The translations under genes were made by a program, and so were the position numbers. DNA of 64,000 nt from Flavobacteriaceae bacterium EG-1. Lineage in GTDB: Bacteria > Bacteroidota > Bacteroidia > Flavobacteriales > Flavobacteriaceae. Shown in pieces: positions 49,201 to 56,458 of this stretch. Location: positions 314,760 to 378,759 of the forward strand of contig NZ_WJPK01000001.1 of assembly GCF_009649685.1 (NCBI RefSeq), in the 5' to 3' direction. Numbering within the stretch: the stretch's first letter is position 1; each line of letters starts with the position of its first letter. The notes below the pieces were generated by a model. It was given only the letters and a program-made list of their open reading frames with translations. It made no database searches and was not told the origin of the DNA.

Positions 49201-50649
49201 ACAGGAAATACTTTAAACAGACCGCAAACAGGATTGCCGCAACCGCTAAGTAGTATACGTTATAGTCCATCACAACAAATGTCATATAATATTCCTTTGT
49301 CAAATGGTGATTATACGATTAAATTATACTTTGCAGAAGTATGGTTCGGAGCAACAGGAGGTGGTTCTGGTGGAGTGGGAAGTAGGGTTTTTGATGTTCG
49401 CATGGAAGGTGAATTAGCTGAAAATAATCTTGATATATATAGTGAGGTAGGACCTGATGCTATTTTAATAAAAAGTCATAATATAAATGTTTCCGATGGA
49501 ATATTGAATATCAACTTTTCTTCTTTGTCCTCCGATGGAGGAACACGGCATCCGGTAATAAATGCGATTGAGATTTTGGGAAATATTTCAAGTAACGAGA
49601 ACCCAATAATGGATCTTATAGAAGATCAGATCATTACTTTACCAACATCAAGCATAACTTTAAGTGGTACTGGGAGTGATCCAGATGGCGGTACTGTTTC
49701 ATATGTATGGACACAGACAAGCGGTCCTTCAACAGCAAACTTGTTAGGTAGTACAACATCAAATCTTACAGTTTCAAATCTTTTAGAAGGCGATTACACC
49801 TTTCGTTTAACGGTTACTGATGATGAATTTGAAGTCGTATATGATGAAGTTCTGGTTACCGTTTTACCCGAGCCCAATGTTAGTGAATTTGCAATGCGTA
49901 TAAATACAGGAGGTTCAGAAATGATTTATAATGGAGAAATATTTATAGCCGACACGTATTTTAACACTGGTAAAACATTAAATAGGCCTCAAACAGGACT
50001 AATACAGCCTCATAGTAGTATACGATACAGTCCATCCCAAAAAATGAGTTATAATATTCCAATTTCTAATGGCTCATATATTGTAAGGTTGCATTTTGCA
50101 GAAGTTTGGTTTGGTGCTACTGGTGGAGGTTCTGGGGGAGTAGGTAGTAGAGTTTTTGATGTGTCTCTAGAAGGAGAATTAGCTGAAAACAATCTAGATA
50201 TATATAAAGCAGTAGGAGCTGATAAACTTTTAATTAAATCACATTCGGTTATCGTAACTGATGGCGTTTTAGAAATTGATTTTTCATCACTAACATCAGA
50301 TGGAGGTACTCGACATCCAATTATAAATGCTATTGAAATACTTGAAACCAGCGGGAGTTCTGCTTTAAAAACGCAAGTAAACCGAGAACAGTTGAATGAA
50401 ATGACGCTTCATCCGAATCAAGCGAGAACATTTGTCACACTTAGTTTTGCAAAGCCCATTGAAATTAAGCACGTATTAGTTTTTGATATGATTGGTAGGT
50501 TAGTGGCTTCGTATGAAGCCAATAACATACAAACAGGAGATAATTTCACCATAGACGTTAATACATATCAACAAGGTGCGTATATAGTAAAAACTATTGA
50601 TGCAAATGGAGATAGTTTACAAAAACGTCTCGTAGTGCGTCACGAATAA
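43267..50649 (+). CDS. Giant secreted protein 2: dehydrogenase-like propeller, PKD, four malectin units, T9SS C-terminus
   Basis: A 2,460-residue paralogue of the preceding protein. Signal peptide 1-30 (ending IPLSA). Approximate residues: glucose/sorbosone dehydrogenase-like propeller 31-450 (RFAPDGRIFILDRYGEV, GPDGHMYLLAYGTGCC); PKD 453-545; CBM6-like 657-783; Ig-like 787-882; malectin 883-1030; FG-GAP/VCBS 1130-1500 with six DxDxDGDxD calcium motifs; then PKD-like, malectin, PKD-like, PKD-like, malectin, PKD-like, malectin to about 2360; and a clear T9SS type A sorting domain 2372-2460 (LHPNQARTFVTLSF, VFDMIGRLVASYE, GAYIVKTIDANG). Compared with protein 1 it has gained an extra malectin and more PKD-like units. 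The start ATG at 43267 directly precedes the signal peptide. Likely surface-bound; its substrate may be the exopolysaccharide made here. Confidence 0.88.
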   Translation: MNYSIGEKYKSILKFHYFIFFLFFSIPLSAQLPSSFQQVELLTGLSNATTMRFAPDGRIFILDRYGEVIIYKPNSQLTVSAGIIPVFHEFEDGLLGIAFDPNFITNSHIYLHYSLPSVSKNRVSRFTMNGDQIDLSSEITLLEWETQRTLSFHSGGDMQFDSQGNLYIATGDNTDHGNYAAINESNLTKSAEKSSSNTNDLRGKILRITPQPNGTYTIPNGNLFAVGTANTLPEIYVMGARNAYRIFVDNQNTDWLFWGEVGPDANVESSLGPEGLDEMNLVKSAGNFGWPYFSGADNDPYLISYANPNYYNNPNAPVNNSIWNTGIKNLPSAQPAWLEFFHKSYFAGTRYYHDGTLTDQQRLPVEFDEAFFYYDFNTSKIWVVKMDANGTIISNDQLAPSVFPSSANGFIDMEIGPDGHMYLLAYGTGCCPSNVGTGKLIRVDYTGVISNTPPIVTINSDVTSGSLPLKVNFSSDGTYDQDGDTPLSFEWDFQSDGIVDATIENPNFTFTSAGTYLTQLKVDDGNGGVGVQNISIHAGNNSATFSFNSPVDGGFMNWGDDVTFDLDVSDVEDGSLANGIDCIDVNVVPSLGHLNHFHDGATFNACSESLALNPGSHDTDGEMDIFYVLNANYTDQGGLTAFDQIILHPKRKEAEFYSTSSGVNKMANTDTAGGGSQVIRVDNNDHISFEGRNLLNINSIKYRVASNSQGGSIEFRIDSPTGQLLAATNIPNTGSTSSWIDLESTFTDPGGKHDLYFVFKSTTVQQDIFDLNYIEFIGTGVSIDNSPPEVIELISNNSSSTTIKFSEDVSKSTAEQTTNYSINNSISVSSAVLQSDNRTMILTHSPIKTDVNYEISISNVQNLAGLLIDQSSYPLSVFSPIRINVGGSEITASNNTYVADSYSTGGNLFNRSIAIENTSDDLLYQTERYGNFTYEIPIPIAGEYDIRLHFVELYFGVANTAGGEGSRVFNVSIEGNPVLTDYDMSTEVSPATALIKDFDNVSVTDGFATIQFSSVVENPKVSAIEILSADTFNVAPTITVNSPVNGANVHLPFSVSFSTQNWEIQEGSTHMHYYIDGVMVGPHYSYDPITFDDLSLGTHTIRLELYEAGHVPTGIYDEVYVNVTSQSVCNSGVFPENWQVHEIDKEELPYRHVYIIPNEDIDGDGLKDIITGAWWYKNPGSASGDWIKKTVGAPLNNIAFAHDFDGDGDIDLFGTQGTYEGVDMAWAENDGSGSFTIHTNIPSENVQTTYWEPLISGIAGGVFQSNGPYQLVITWNGAESDKSPVQILSVPTDPVNMPWTLINLSPDSLGEDIIKGDIDRDGDLDLFQSSNWLRNEGNGTFTTIETGISYVSTPDRAQLADFDGDGDLDAVVGQLGLESDDSAKTEFSWFEAPANPTQNWTKHILATDINGSLSVFASDIDFDGDKDIIVGEWRGGHRLIVFQNDLCNSGTWIRKTIEESGNEFDHHNGAQVVDIDNDGDLDIVSIGWSNITPRIFENTSIIMNSDPIVDLIKDQIITLPTSSISLTGSGNDPDGGSVSYLWTQVTGSSTATITGSTSSNLEVSNLIEGNYIFRLTITDDEEDTAYAEVTVTVLPEPVLGDFSLLINSGGSEVSINETTFEADNYYNTGSVLYRPQTGLAQPYSSMRFSRSQEMSYDIPLADGDYTVKLYFAELWFGATGGGSGGVGSRIFDVKLENELVEDNLDVFNEAGADSLLEKTYTVTVSDGALNIDFSSLESDGGQRHPIINAIEILGHTSDDAAPIVDHIDDQIITLPTSSISLSSNGIDPDGGSVTFLWEQKSGPSTANLIGNLSTNLTVSNLTEGMYIFRFTVTDDEEDSAFKEVNITVLPETIITQQPIVDHIEDQSITLPTSSISLTGSGSDPDGGSVSFFWTQISGPTTAVLTGSSSSNLIASNLNQGEYIFRLTVTDDEEETAYDEVRVSVFPESTSTNFALRINTGGSEATYNGNLFESDNHYDTGNTLNRPQTGLPQPLSSIRYSPSQQMSYNIPLSNGDYTIKLYFAEVWFGATGGGSGGVGSRVFDVRMEGELAENNLDIYSEVGPDAILIKSHNINVSDGILNINFSSLSSDGGTRHPVINAIEILGNISSNENPIMDLIEDQIITLPTSSITLSGTGSDPDGGTVSYVWTQTSGPSTANLLGSTTSNLTVSNLLEGDYTFRLTVTDDEFEVVYDEVLVTVLPEPNVSEFAMRINTGGSEMIYNGEIFIADTYFNTGKTLNRPQTGLIQPHSSIRYSPSQKMSYNIPISNGSYIVRLHFAEVWFGATGGGSGGVGSRVFDVSLEGELAENNLDIYKAVGADKLLIKSHSVIVTDGVLEIDFSSLTSDGGTRHPIINAIEILETSGSSALKTQVNREQLNEMTLHPNQARTFVTLSFAKPIEIKHVLVFDMIGRLVASYEANNIQTGDNFTIDVNTYQQGAYIVKTIDANGDSLQKRLVVRHE
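47783..50345 (+). repeat. Tandem PKD-like/malectin coding repeats
   Basis: Within giant gene 2 the PKD-like unit starts near 47783, 48549, 48838 and 49602. The stretch coding DQ(S/I)ITLPTSSISL is nearly identical at DNA level, especially between the second and third copies. The malectin units near 48060, 49115 and 49880 also share long near-identical segments (for example the GATGGGSGGVGSR codons near 48298, 49350 and 50114). This indicates recent intragenic duplication. Confidence 0.85.
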
Positions 50650-50677
50650 TTTAATTTGAAATAAAGATCTAATTGAG

Positions 50678-51418
50678 TTACGAAAAATTCGCAACGGTTT
50701 TCTCAATAATCGGTTGCAATAAATCAAGTGTCTTACCTGAAAGTCGCATGGATTTTAAAGCATTGATTTGTTTCAAATTATGTACATCGGAAGCAACAAA
50801 ATCGAAAAAATCATCTTCTAGTAATTTATGAGCCATTTTTTGCACTTCTTTTCCGTAGAATTCTGAAAGGGATAAAAGATTCAATTGAAATAAGATTCCT
50901 TGATCTTTATACTTTCGATATTTCTTTTTACGACCATGTAGAAATATATATCGTTCTGGATGTGCTAAAATAGGAAATAGTCGATTTTCAGAAATTAATT
51001 TTACCGAATTATCAAAGTTAATGGATGCTTGTAGGTATGACATCTCTATTAATAGGTAAAATTTAGAAAGAGGCATTACTTGATTAGATAGCAAAATAGT
51101 TTCAAAATTAGAATCAATCATATGTTCAGCTGCTGCCTCTATACGGATATCTTCTATGTTCGCCATGGTTAATTCATTTTTTAATAAATCTAATGCTGTT
51201 GTAATTGACACTATATTATTAGGATAATAGTTGTGCATTATATGTGGTGTAGCAATAAATGATGTACAACCAAATTCGGAGAAAGCTTTAATAAGTTCTA
51301 GCGAATCTTTTGTAGTCTTTGCTCCATCATCAATACCCGGTAAAATATGATTGTGAATGTCTACAAAGCCATTAAGGCTATCGATTAAAAATTTTTTCTT
51401 ACTAAAAAATTGGAGCAT
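50678..51418 (-). CDS. CpsB/YwqE-type tyrosine-protein phosphatase (PHP domain)
   Basis: About 246 residues from the preferred Met at 51418 (MLQFFSKKKFLIDSL); an upstream Met at 51451 adds an unlikely leader. PHP metal-binding motifs are DIHNHILPGIDDGAK, IATPHIMHNYYPN, ILAHPERYIFLHG and VASDVHNL. Such manganese-dependent phosphatases remove phosphate from BY-kinases, so the target should be the Wzc at 33622. It is convergent with giant gene 2 (28-bp gap), and therefore not in the wzc operon although functionally tied to it. Confidence 0.92.
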   Translation of the reverse strand: MLQFFSKKKFLIDSLNGFVDIHNHILPGIDDGAKTTKDSLELIKAFSEFGCTSFIATPHIMHNYYPNNIVSITTALDLLKNELTMANIEDIRIEAAAEHMIDSNFETILLSNQVMPLSKFYLLIEMSYLQASINFDNSVKLISENRLFPILAHPERYIFLHGRKKKYRKYKDQGILFQLNLLSLSEFYGKEVQKMAHKLLEDDFFDFVASDVHNLKQINALKSMRLSGKTLDLLQPIIEKTVANFS

Positions 51419-51510
51419 GTAATAAGTTTGTATGCAAAAATAATACTTCAAGTTTAAACTTAAATAAGTTACATTTTATAAGCAGTAAAATCAGTTAGAC
51501 TACTAGTATT

Positions 51511-52695
51511 TTACTTTAGTTTGTCGAAAACTTGAATGGCAATCTCTAATTCCTCATTAGTGGGTATTACTAATATTTTAATCTTAGATTTTTTTGAGTT
51601 TATTTCTTGTATTGAATTTAATTTAATCCTGTTTTTTTTATCATCCAAGTGCAGTCCTAAAAATTCCATATCAGAGCAAATAAGTTCTCTTATAGTATGA
51701 GAATTTTCACCAATACCTGCTGTGAATATAATTGCATCTAAGCCATTCATAGATGCCATATACGCTCCTATATATTTTTTAATTCGGTAGGCGTTCATCT
51801 CAAGAGCTAGTTTACAATCTTCATTACCATTTTCAGCTTCTTTCTGTATGTCTCGTAAATCGCTATAGCCAGTTAACCCGAGCATACCGCTTTCTTTGGT
51901 AAGTAACCCATTTACTTCGTCTAGCGTATACCCTAAATTATTTATGAGATAAAAAATAATAGAATGGTCTATATCACCACTTCTAGAACCCATTATCAAT
52001 CCATTTCCTGGGGCAAATCCCAGAGAATGATCTACGCTTTTTCCATTTATTATAGCTGTAGCACTGCAACCATTACCTAAATGAATAGAAATGATTTTAC
52101 TTTTAGGCTGCTTTAAATAAGCAATTGCTTTCTCCGAAACATATTTATGACTAGTTCCATGAAATCCATAAAGTTGAATACCATGTTTGTTATAAAATGA
52201 GTTCGGAATAGCATATTTTCCTGCTTTTACTGGAATTGTGCGATGAAAGGCGGTATCAAAAACTGCAACTTGATTCGCTTCTGAGAAAAGTTCTTCAGCA
52301 ATAAGAATTCCCTCTAAATTATGGGGGTTGTGTAATGGGGCTAGCGGAGAAAATTCTTTAATTCTTCTTTTAACTTCATTAGTTATTAATGTTGTTTCAA
52401 CAAAATAATCGCCGCCATGTACTACTCGATGTCCTACAGCTTTAATTTCACCGGCAGTTTTTATGGCTCCAACTTCTTTATCCAATAAAATATTAGCGAC
52501 CTTTTGGAATCCTTCTTTGTGCGTTAAAATACTTTCAACTTTTTTAATCGCTGCTTTCTCAGAATTATAAGTTAAAACAGCATCATTACTTCCAATTCGC
52601 TCCACCATTCCTGAGCAAATTACATCTTCAGTGGGCATTAAAATTAATTGATATTTAATAGATGAACTACCCGCGTTTATAATTAATATATGCAT
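51511..52695 (-). CDS. ackA: Acetate kinase
   Basis: A 394-residue cytosolic enzyme converting acetyl phosphate and ADP to acetate and ATP. The start at 52695 gives MHILIINAGSSSIKYQL, the universal AckA N-terminus; an open frame continuing upstream into the pta gene is not part of the protein. Other marks: GHRVVHGGDYF, FDTAFHRTIP, YGFHGTSHKYVSEKA, IHLGNGCSATAI, GSRSGDIDHSI and FTAGIGENS. It follows pta by 52 bp on the same strand, the standard pta-ackA operon. This is core metabolism and marks the end of the polysaccharide locus. Confidence 0.97.
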   Translation of the reverse strand: MHILIINAGSSSIKYQLILMPTEDVICSGMVERIGSNDAVLTYNSEKAAIKKVESILTHKEGFQKVANILLDKEVGAIKTAGEIKAVGHRVVHGGDYFVETTLITNEVKRRIKEFSPLAPLHNPHNLEGILIAEELFSEANQVAVFDTAFHRTIPVKAGKYAIPNSFYNKHGIQLYGFHGTSHKYVSEKAIAYLKQPKSKIISIHLGNGCSATAIINGKSVDHSLGFAPGNGLIMGSRSGDIDHSIIFYLINNLGYTLDEVNGLLTKESGMLGLTGYSDLRDIQKEAENGNEDCKLALEMNAYRIKKYIGAYMASMNGLDAIIFTAGIGENSHTIRELICSDMEFLGLHLDDKKNRIKLNSIQEINSKKSKIKILVIPTNEELEIAIQVFDKLK

Positions 52696-52747
52696 ACAGT
52701 TTGGTTTTTTTGATTGGTTTAATGAAAATTTATCTTTAATAATGTGA

Positions 52748-54841
52748 TTATAAACCTTCTGCTTGTATCGCAGTAATAACCACAGTATTAAAAATATCGT
52801 CAACCGTACAACCTCGACTTAAATCGTTTACGGGTTTATTAAGACCTTGTAACATAGGGCCAATTGCTAATGCATTTGTTTCACGTTGTACCGCTTTATA
52901 GGTGTTATTTCCTGTATTTAAATCTGGAAAAATGAATACAGTTGCCTTACCTGCCACCTGTGAATCTGGTAATTTACTTAGTCCCACTTTTAAATCTACA
53001 GCCGCATCATATTGAATAGGACCTTCAATTTTTAAATCGGGTCGTTTCTCTTTTACTAGATCAGTTGCTTTTCGCACTCGGTCCACATCTTCTCCAATTC
53101 CTGAAGCACCTGAAGAATAAGAAAGCATTGCTATACGTGGTTCAATTCCGAATGCCGCACTAGTATCAGCAGAAGAAATTGCAATTTCAGCCAATTGTTC
53201 TGCAGTAGGGTTTGGGTTGATGGCACAATCACCAAAAATTACAACTCTATCAGGTAAGCACATAAAAAATACGGAGGATACTAATGAAACATCTGGTTTA
53301 GTTTTAACAAACTGTAAAGCAGGTAAAATGGTATGTTGGGTAGTATGTACAGCACCTGAGACCATTCCGTCAGCATGACCTTTGTATACCATCATAGTAC
53401 CAAAATAGGACACATCTTCCATTAAATCTCGTGCCATTATCATATCCACATTTTTATGTTTACGAATCTCGAACAGCGTAGTGGCATAATCTTCAAAATA
53501 TGGAGATTCTACAGGATTTACGATTTCAACTTTTTTTAGGTCTAAGCTTATTTCTAAGTTTTTAAGTTGTTCTTTTATTTTATTTAAATCACCAAGTAAT
53601 GTTATTTTAACTGCATTAATTTCAGTTAGTTTTTTAGCTGCTTTTAAAATGCGTTCATCAGTACCTTCTGGTAATACAATATGCTTTTTATGAGTCTTTG
53701 CTCTTTTAAGAAGATTGTATTGAAACATTCTTGGTGTAATACCTTCTGCGTTGAATGTAATTAAACTTTCTGCTAACTTATCAGTTGAAACATATTTTTC
53801 AAAATCGCTAATTGAAGTTTTAATTTTTTCTATGTTTTCAGCATACATTTTCGATTTTATTCCACCTATTTTATTGGCAATAGCAAATGTGCCGCTTTCC
53901 ACAGAAATTATTGGAACTACATCAGATAGACCTTCAATTAGCTTACAAATAGTATCTTCTGGTGTAATGCCCCCTGTAAGAACAATTCCTGAAACAGCCG
54001 GATAATTGGCAGAAATATTAGCTTGTAGGGCTCCTAAAATTATATCGGCTCTATCACCAGGAGTAATAACCAATCCATTTTCTTTTAAATGTACCAGATA
54101 ATTTCTAAGCTGCATAGCTCCCACACTAAATCCATCAACCTGATTGTTTATATAAGGTTCACCAAAAAGCACTTTTCCTTTTAATGCATCTTTTATTTCT
54201 TTTACGGAAGGGTTAGATAAAGTTGTATTTAAAGGGATGGCATTAACCAAAACTGTTTTTGGTAATTGTTTTTTTAACCCGTCGATTACTAAATCTAAAT
54301 TTTCAGGTTGTACTTTATTTCCGATTACAGCTAATACATTAACACCTTTATCTCTAAAAGAATCATAAGCTATCTGCAAATTACCAATTAAGCTATCTAG
54401 AGATTTGCCGACTCCACTTGCAAGCACTATTGCAGGTATTCCCAAGTTTTTCGCGACTATAACATTAATATCAAATTCAATAATATTTCCTTCACCAGTA
54501 AAACTAGTCCCTTCTACTAAAACAAAATCAAATCGCTCTTCAATTGCCTTATATTTTTCAATAATTTTACTTATAATCTCTTCATCACGATTCTCGTTTT
54601 TCATTTTAATAACCTTAGAACGCATAAATGCGTAAGCATCTTCAGGTTTAATATCTAAATTAAAATACGAGGTTATTGTTCTAGTATGTCCGTCAATTTG
54701 GTCATCTTTTACATCATCTATAATTGGTCTAAAGTAACCTACTTTGGCAGCTTTACCCAGCAAAAGTTGCATTAAGCCTAATGATACTAACGATTTACCA
54801 CTGTCCGGTTCTGTTGTGGCTATATAAATTGCTTTACTCAT
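52748..54841 (-). CDS. pta: Phosphate acetyltransferase, long form
   Basis: A 697-residue three-domain Pta: an N-terminal BioD-like P-loop domain (IATTEPDSGKSLVSLGL), a central DRTGG domain (ITPGDRADIILGALQANIS), and the C-terminal catalytic PTA_PTB domain (VLPEGTDERILKAAKKL, DMIMARDLMEDVSYFGTMMV, GMVSGAVHTTQHTILPALQ, GDCAINPNPTAEQLAEIAI, SYSSGASG). It makes acetyl phosphate from acetyl-CoA for AckA. A well-formed promoter lies immediately upstream at 54864-54891. Confidence 0.97.
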   Translation of the reverse strand: MSKAIYIATTEPDSGKSLVSLGLMQLLLGKAAKVGYFRPIIDDVKDDQIDGHTRTITSYFNLDIKPEDAYAFMRSKVIKMKNENRDEEIISKIIEKYKAIEERFDFVLVEGTSFTGEGNIIEFDINVIVAKNLGIPAIVLASGVGKSLDSLIGNLQIAYDSFRDKGVNVLAVIGNKVQPENLDLVIDGLKKQLPKTVLVNAIPLNTTLSNPSVKEIKDALKGKVLFGEPYINNQVDGFSVGAMQLRNYLVHLKENGLVITPGDRADIILGALQANISANYPAVSGIVLTGGITPEDTICKLIEGLSDVVPIISVESGTFAIANKIGGIKSKMYAENIEKIKTSISDFEKYVSTDKLAESLITFNAEGITPRMFQYNLLKRAKTHKKHIVLPEGTDERILKAAKKLTEINAVKITLLGDLNKIKEQLKNLEISLDLKKVEIVNPVESPYFEDYATTLFEIRKHKNVDMIMARDLMEDVSYFGTMMVYKGHADGMVSGAVHTTQHTILPALQFVKTKPDVSLVSSVFFMCLPDRVVIFGDCAINPNPTAEQLAEIAISSADTSAAFGIEPRIAMLSYSSGASGIGEDVDRVRKATDLVKEKRPDLKIEGPIQYDAAVDLKVGLSKLPDSQVAGKATVFIFPDLNTGNNTYKAVQRETNALAIGPMLQGLNKPVNDLSRGCTVDDIFNTVVITAIQAEGL

Positions 54842-54863
54842 GTTATTTTTATGAATCTAATAT

Positions 54864-54891
54864 CAAAGATAAAGGGGGAATCCTATAACAA
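54864..54891 (-). promoter_or_regulatory. Bacteroidota promoter for pta-ackA
   Basis: On the minus strand TTG (54889-54891) is followed after 17 bp by TATCTTTG (54871-54864), an exact TTG-N17-TAnnTTTG match. Transcription would start about 15 bp before the pta ATG at 54841. Confidence 0.8.
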
Positions 54892-54894
54892 TGA

Positions 54895-55260
54895 TTATAT
54901 TTTAATTATGTCTGTTGGGGTTTCTACTAAAATGGTTTTATCACCTTTTAAGGCAATCGGCTGTTTCATAATTACAGGATTATGTCGAATCATTTTTATC
55001 CAGTCGTTTGAAGAAAAATCGTGATGTTCAAAGTGTTTTTTATATGATGGATGTTCTTGGTTCACCAAATCCTCAATCTTTATTTTCAGCCGTTCTGCAA
55101 GTTCAGCGATTTGCGTTCCAGTCAATTCCGATTTAAGTATATCCACTTCATTAATTGGCAAACCCTCACTCTTTGCGTAGGCCAATGTTTGTTTTGCACG
55201 TACAGACTTTGAACTATAATATAAAGTAATTAATGAATCAGCTGTTCCTATAACGCCCAT
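54895..55260 (-). CDS. ArsC/Spx-family protein lacking the catalytic cysteine
   Basis: A 121-residue thioredoxin-fold protein of the ArsC/YffB/Spx family. The family pattern is seen in SLITLYYSSKSVRAKQTLAYAKSEGLPINEVDI and NPVIMKQPIALKGDKTILVETPTDI. Where arsenate reductases have HNPRCSKSR this protein has YYSSKSVRA, so the nucleophilic Cys appears to be Ser, and there is no other Cys in the chain. Arsenate reduction is therefore unlikely; a binding or regulatory role, as in Spx, is more plausible. It is followed upstream by a small gene (55279) on the same strand, 18 bp away, probably co-transcribed. Confidence 0.8.
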   Translation of the reverse strand: MGVIGTADSLITLYYSSKSVRAKQTLAYAKSEGLPINEVDILKSELTGTQIAELAERLKIKIEDLVNQEHPSYKKHFEHHDFSSNDWIKMIRHNPVIMKQPIALKGDKTILVETPTDIIKI

Positions 55261-55278
55261 ATAACCTAGATTTTAAAT

Positions 55279-55494
55279 TTAGCTATTAATTTTTTGTTCG
55301 TCCAAATAATGTTCTAATAGCTGCTTTAAACTCTCAAGATATTCTTGCATAACATTTTTATCTATTTGTGGATGCGGACTTACTGGCAAAGTCATCGGGT
55401 TTTCATTTAACGAGCGATATAACTCTGGGTAGTTAGTTTCAATATCAGTAGTAAGCTGTGTTATTTCGTTTAAAATTTTATGTAAACTTTTCAT
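55279..55494 (-). CDS. Small conserved-looking hypothetical protein
   Basis: About 71 residues from ATG 55494 (MKSLHKILNEITQLTTDIE); an upstream Met at 55548 would add a less likely hydrophobic leader. Mostly helical and charged, with one proline-rich link (NENPMTLPVSPHPQID) and a C-terminal helix ending EHYLDEQKINS. No signal peptide or membrane segment. I do not recognise a family. It shares direction with the ArsC-like gene 18 bp downstream. Confidence 0.65.
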   Translation of the reverse strand: MKSLHKILNEITQLTTDIETNYPELYRSLNENPMTLPVSPHPQIDKNVMQEYLESLKQLLEHYLDEQKINS

Positions 55495-55751
55495 CCTTTT
55501 TTCTTTAATTTTTGCGAAACCATATGAAAATATGCATATAACTTGCACTAGTTATAGTAGACAAAAAAAATAGCAATCACAAGTTTTATTTTGAATGAGA
55601 TGTTCTGTGATTTTAAAAGTAATTAAATGATAATTATGTTATTAGCATCAATTTATTTGTAGAAATAGTAATCTTGAAATAGATTAATTATTCATACCAT
55701 TATCGTTTTTACTCCATATTTAGGAATGAAAAAATCATAAATTCAAGTTTT

Positions 55752-55886
55752 TTACTCCTGTTTCTTTTTATCATTATTCATCAAGTTTAGAACTACCAGA
55801 ACAAGAGCTAAACATACTACAGCGAAAATGGCAATTAATATAATACCATGACTGTAGTTTACTAAAGGTAAGGTTTTCGAAATCAT
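55752..55886 (-). CDS. 44-residue single-pass membrane peptide
   Basis: A short open frame starting at ATG 55886 and ending at TAA 55752. It translates as a short polar N-terminus (MISKTLPLVNYSHG), one strong transmembrane helix (IILIAIFAVVCLALVLVVLNL) and a basic tail (MNNDKKKQE), a topology consistent with a real small membrane protein rather than noise. It lies alone in a gap of about 600 bp between two genes. Function unknown. Confidence 0.55.
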   Translation of the reverse strand: MISKTLPLVNYSHGIILIAIFAVVCLALVLVVLNLMNNDKKKQE

Positions 55887-56101
55887 AAATCAGTAGTTTA
55901 TTTTGGTCAAATTTATTACGAAATTAAATTTCAAAATATGATAATTGTCACCATTAACGAGGTATTTTTTTTCTCAATTAATTGGTAATCAATTACAATC
56001 TACTCACTGAATTATTATTAGTGTTTGGTTGTTAATAACTCGTAAAACTCTTCTTTTTTTTAAGATAAAACTCCGACTATTTTTATGCGTTTTAATTTCA
56101 T

Positions 56102-56458
56102 ATGAGAGAATTAGTAGTTGGAGATAAATTATATAATGTAAAGCAAAATGGCTTTACTGATTTTGCGAGATATTCTTTTTCAGAAGTAGTTGCCCTCACA
56201 AAAACACTTGCTATTTTAAAAAATGGAGTACGCCTTTACAATAGACCTCGAATTTCCTACATAATGGAAAGTGTTGGCTATTCTGTTGCTCGAAAAAAAG
56301 GTGTGCATTGGCATTTGGTTTCACTTAAAGCCATTCGTAATGCTCAAATTGAAAATCAAAAAATTGAAGTATATGACTGGTTTGAATCAAAAAAATTTAC
56401 TTTAAAAGAGAAGCAAATGATTTATACTCAGTTTAAAAAACTAGAGGAGGTTAAATAG
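56102..56458 (+). CDS. Hypothetical protein, 118 aa
   Basis: A 118-residue soluble protein starting MRELVVGDKLYNVKQNGF. It is rich in Lys and aromatic residues, with a basic middle (RLYNRPRISYIMESVGYSVARKKGVHWHLV) that could bind nucleic acid or another anion. No Cys, signal or membrane segment. I do not recognise the family. Its last 8 bases overlap the end of the convergent aminotransferase gene (56451-56458). Confidence 0.7.
   Translation: MRELVVGDKLYNVKQNGFTDFARYSFSEVVALTKTLAILKNGVRLYNRPRISYIMESVGYSVARKKGVHWHLVSLKAIRNAQIENQKIEVYDWFESKKFTLKEKQMIYTQFKKLEEVK

Noticed and set aside
47783-50345. Possible CRISPR-like or intergenic repeat array
   Set aside because: The repeats are in-frame protein modules of about 90-160 residues in a single gene, with diverged spacers that are also coding.
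52696-52803. N-terminal extension of acetate kinase
   Set aside because: It overlaps the end of pta and lacks similarity; AckA proteins begin at the NAGSSS strand, which fits the ATG at 52695.
54895-55260. Arsenate reductase annotation
   Set aside because: The catalytic cysteine is absent and no other ars genes are nearby.
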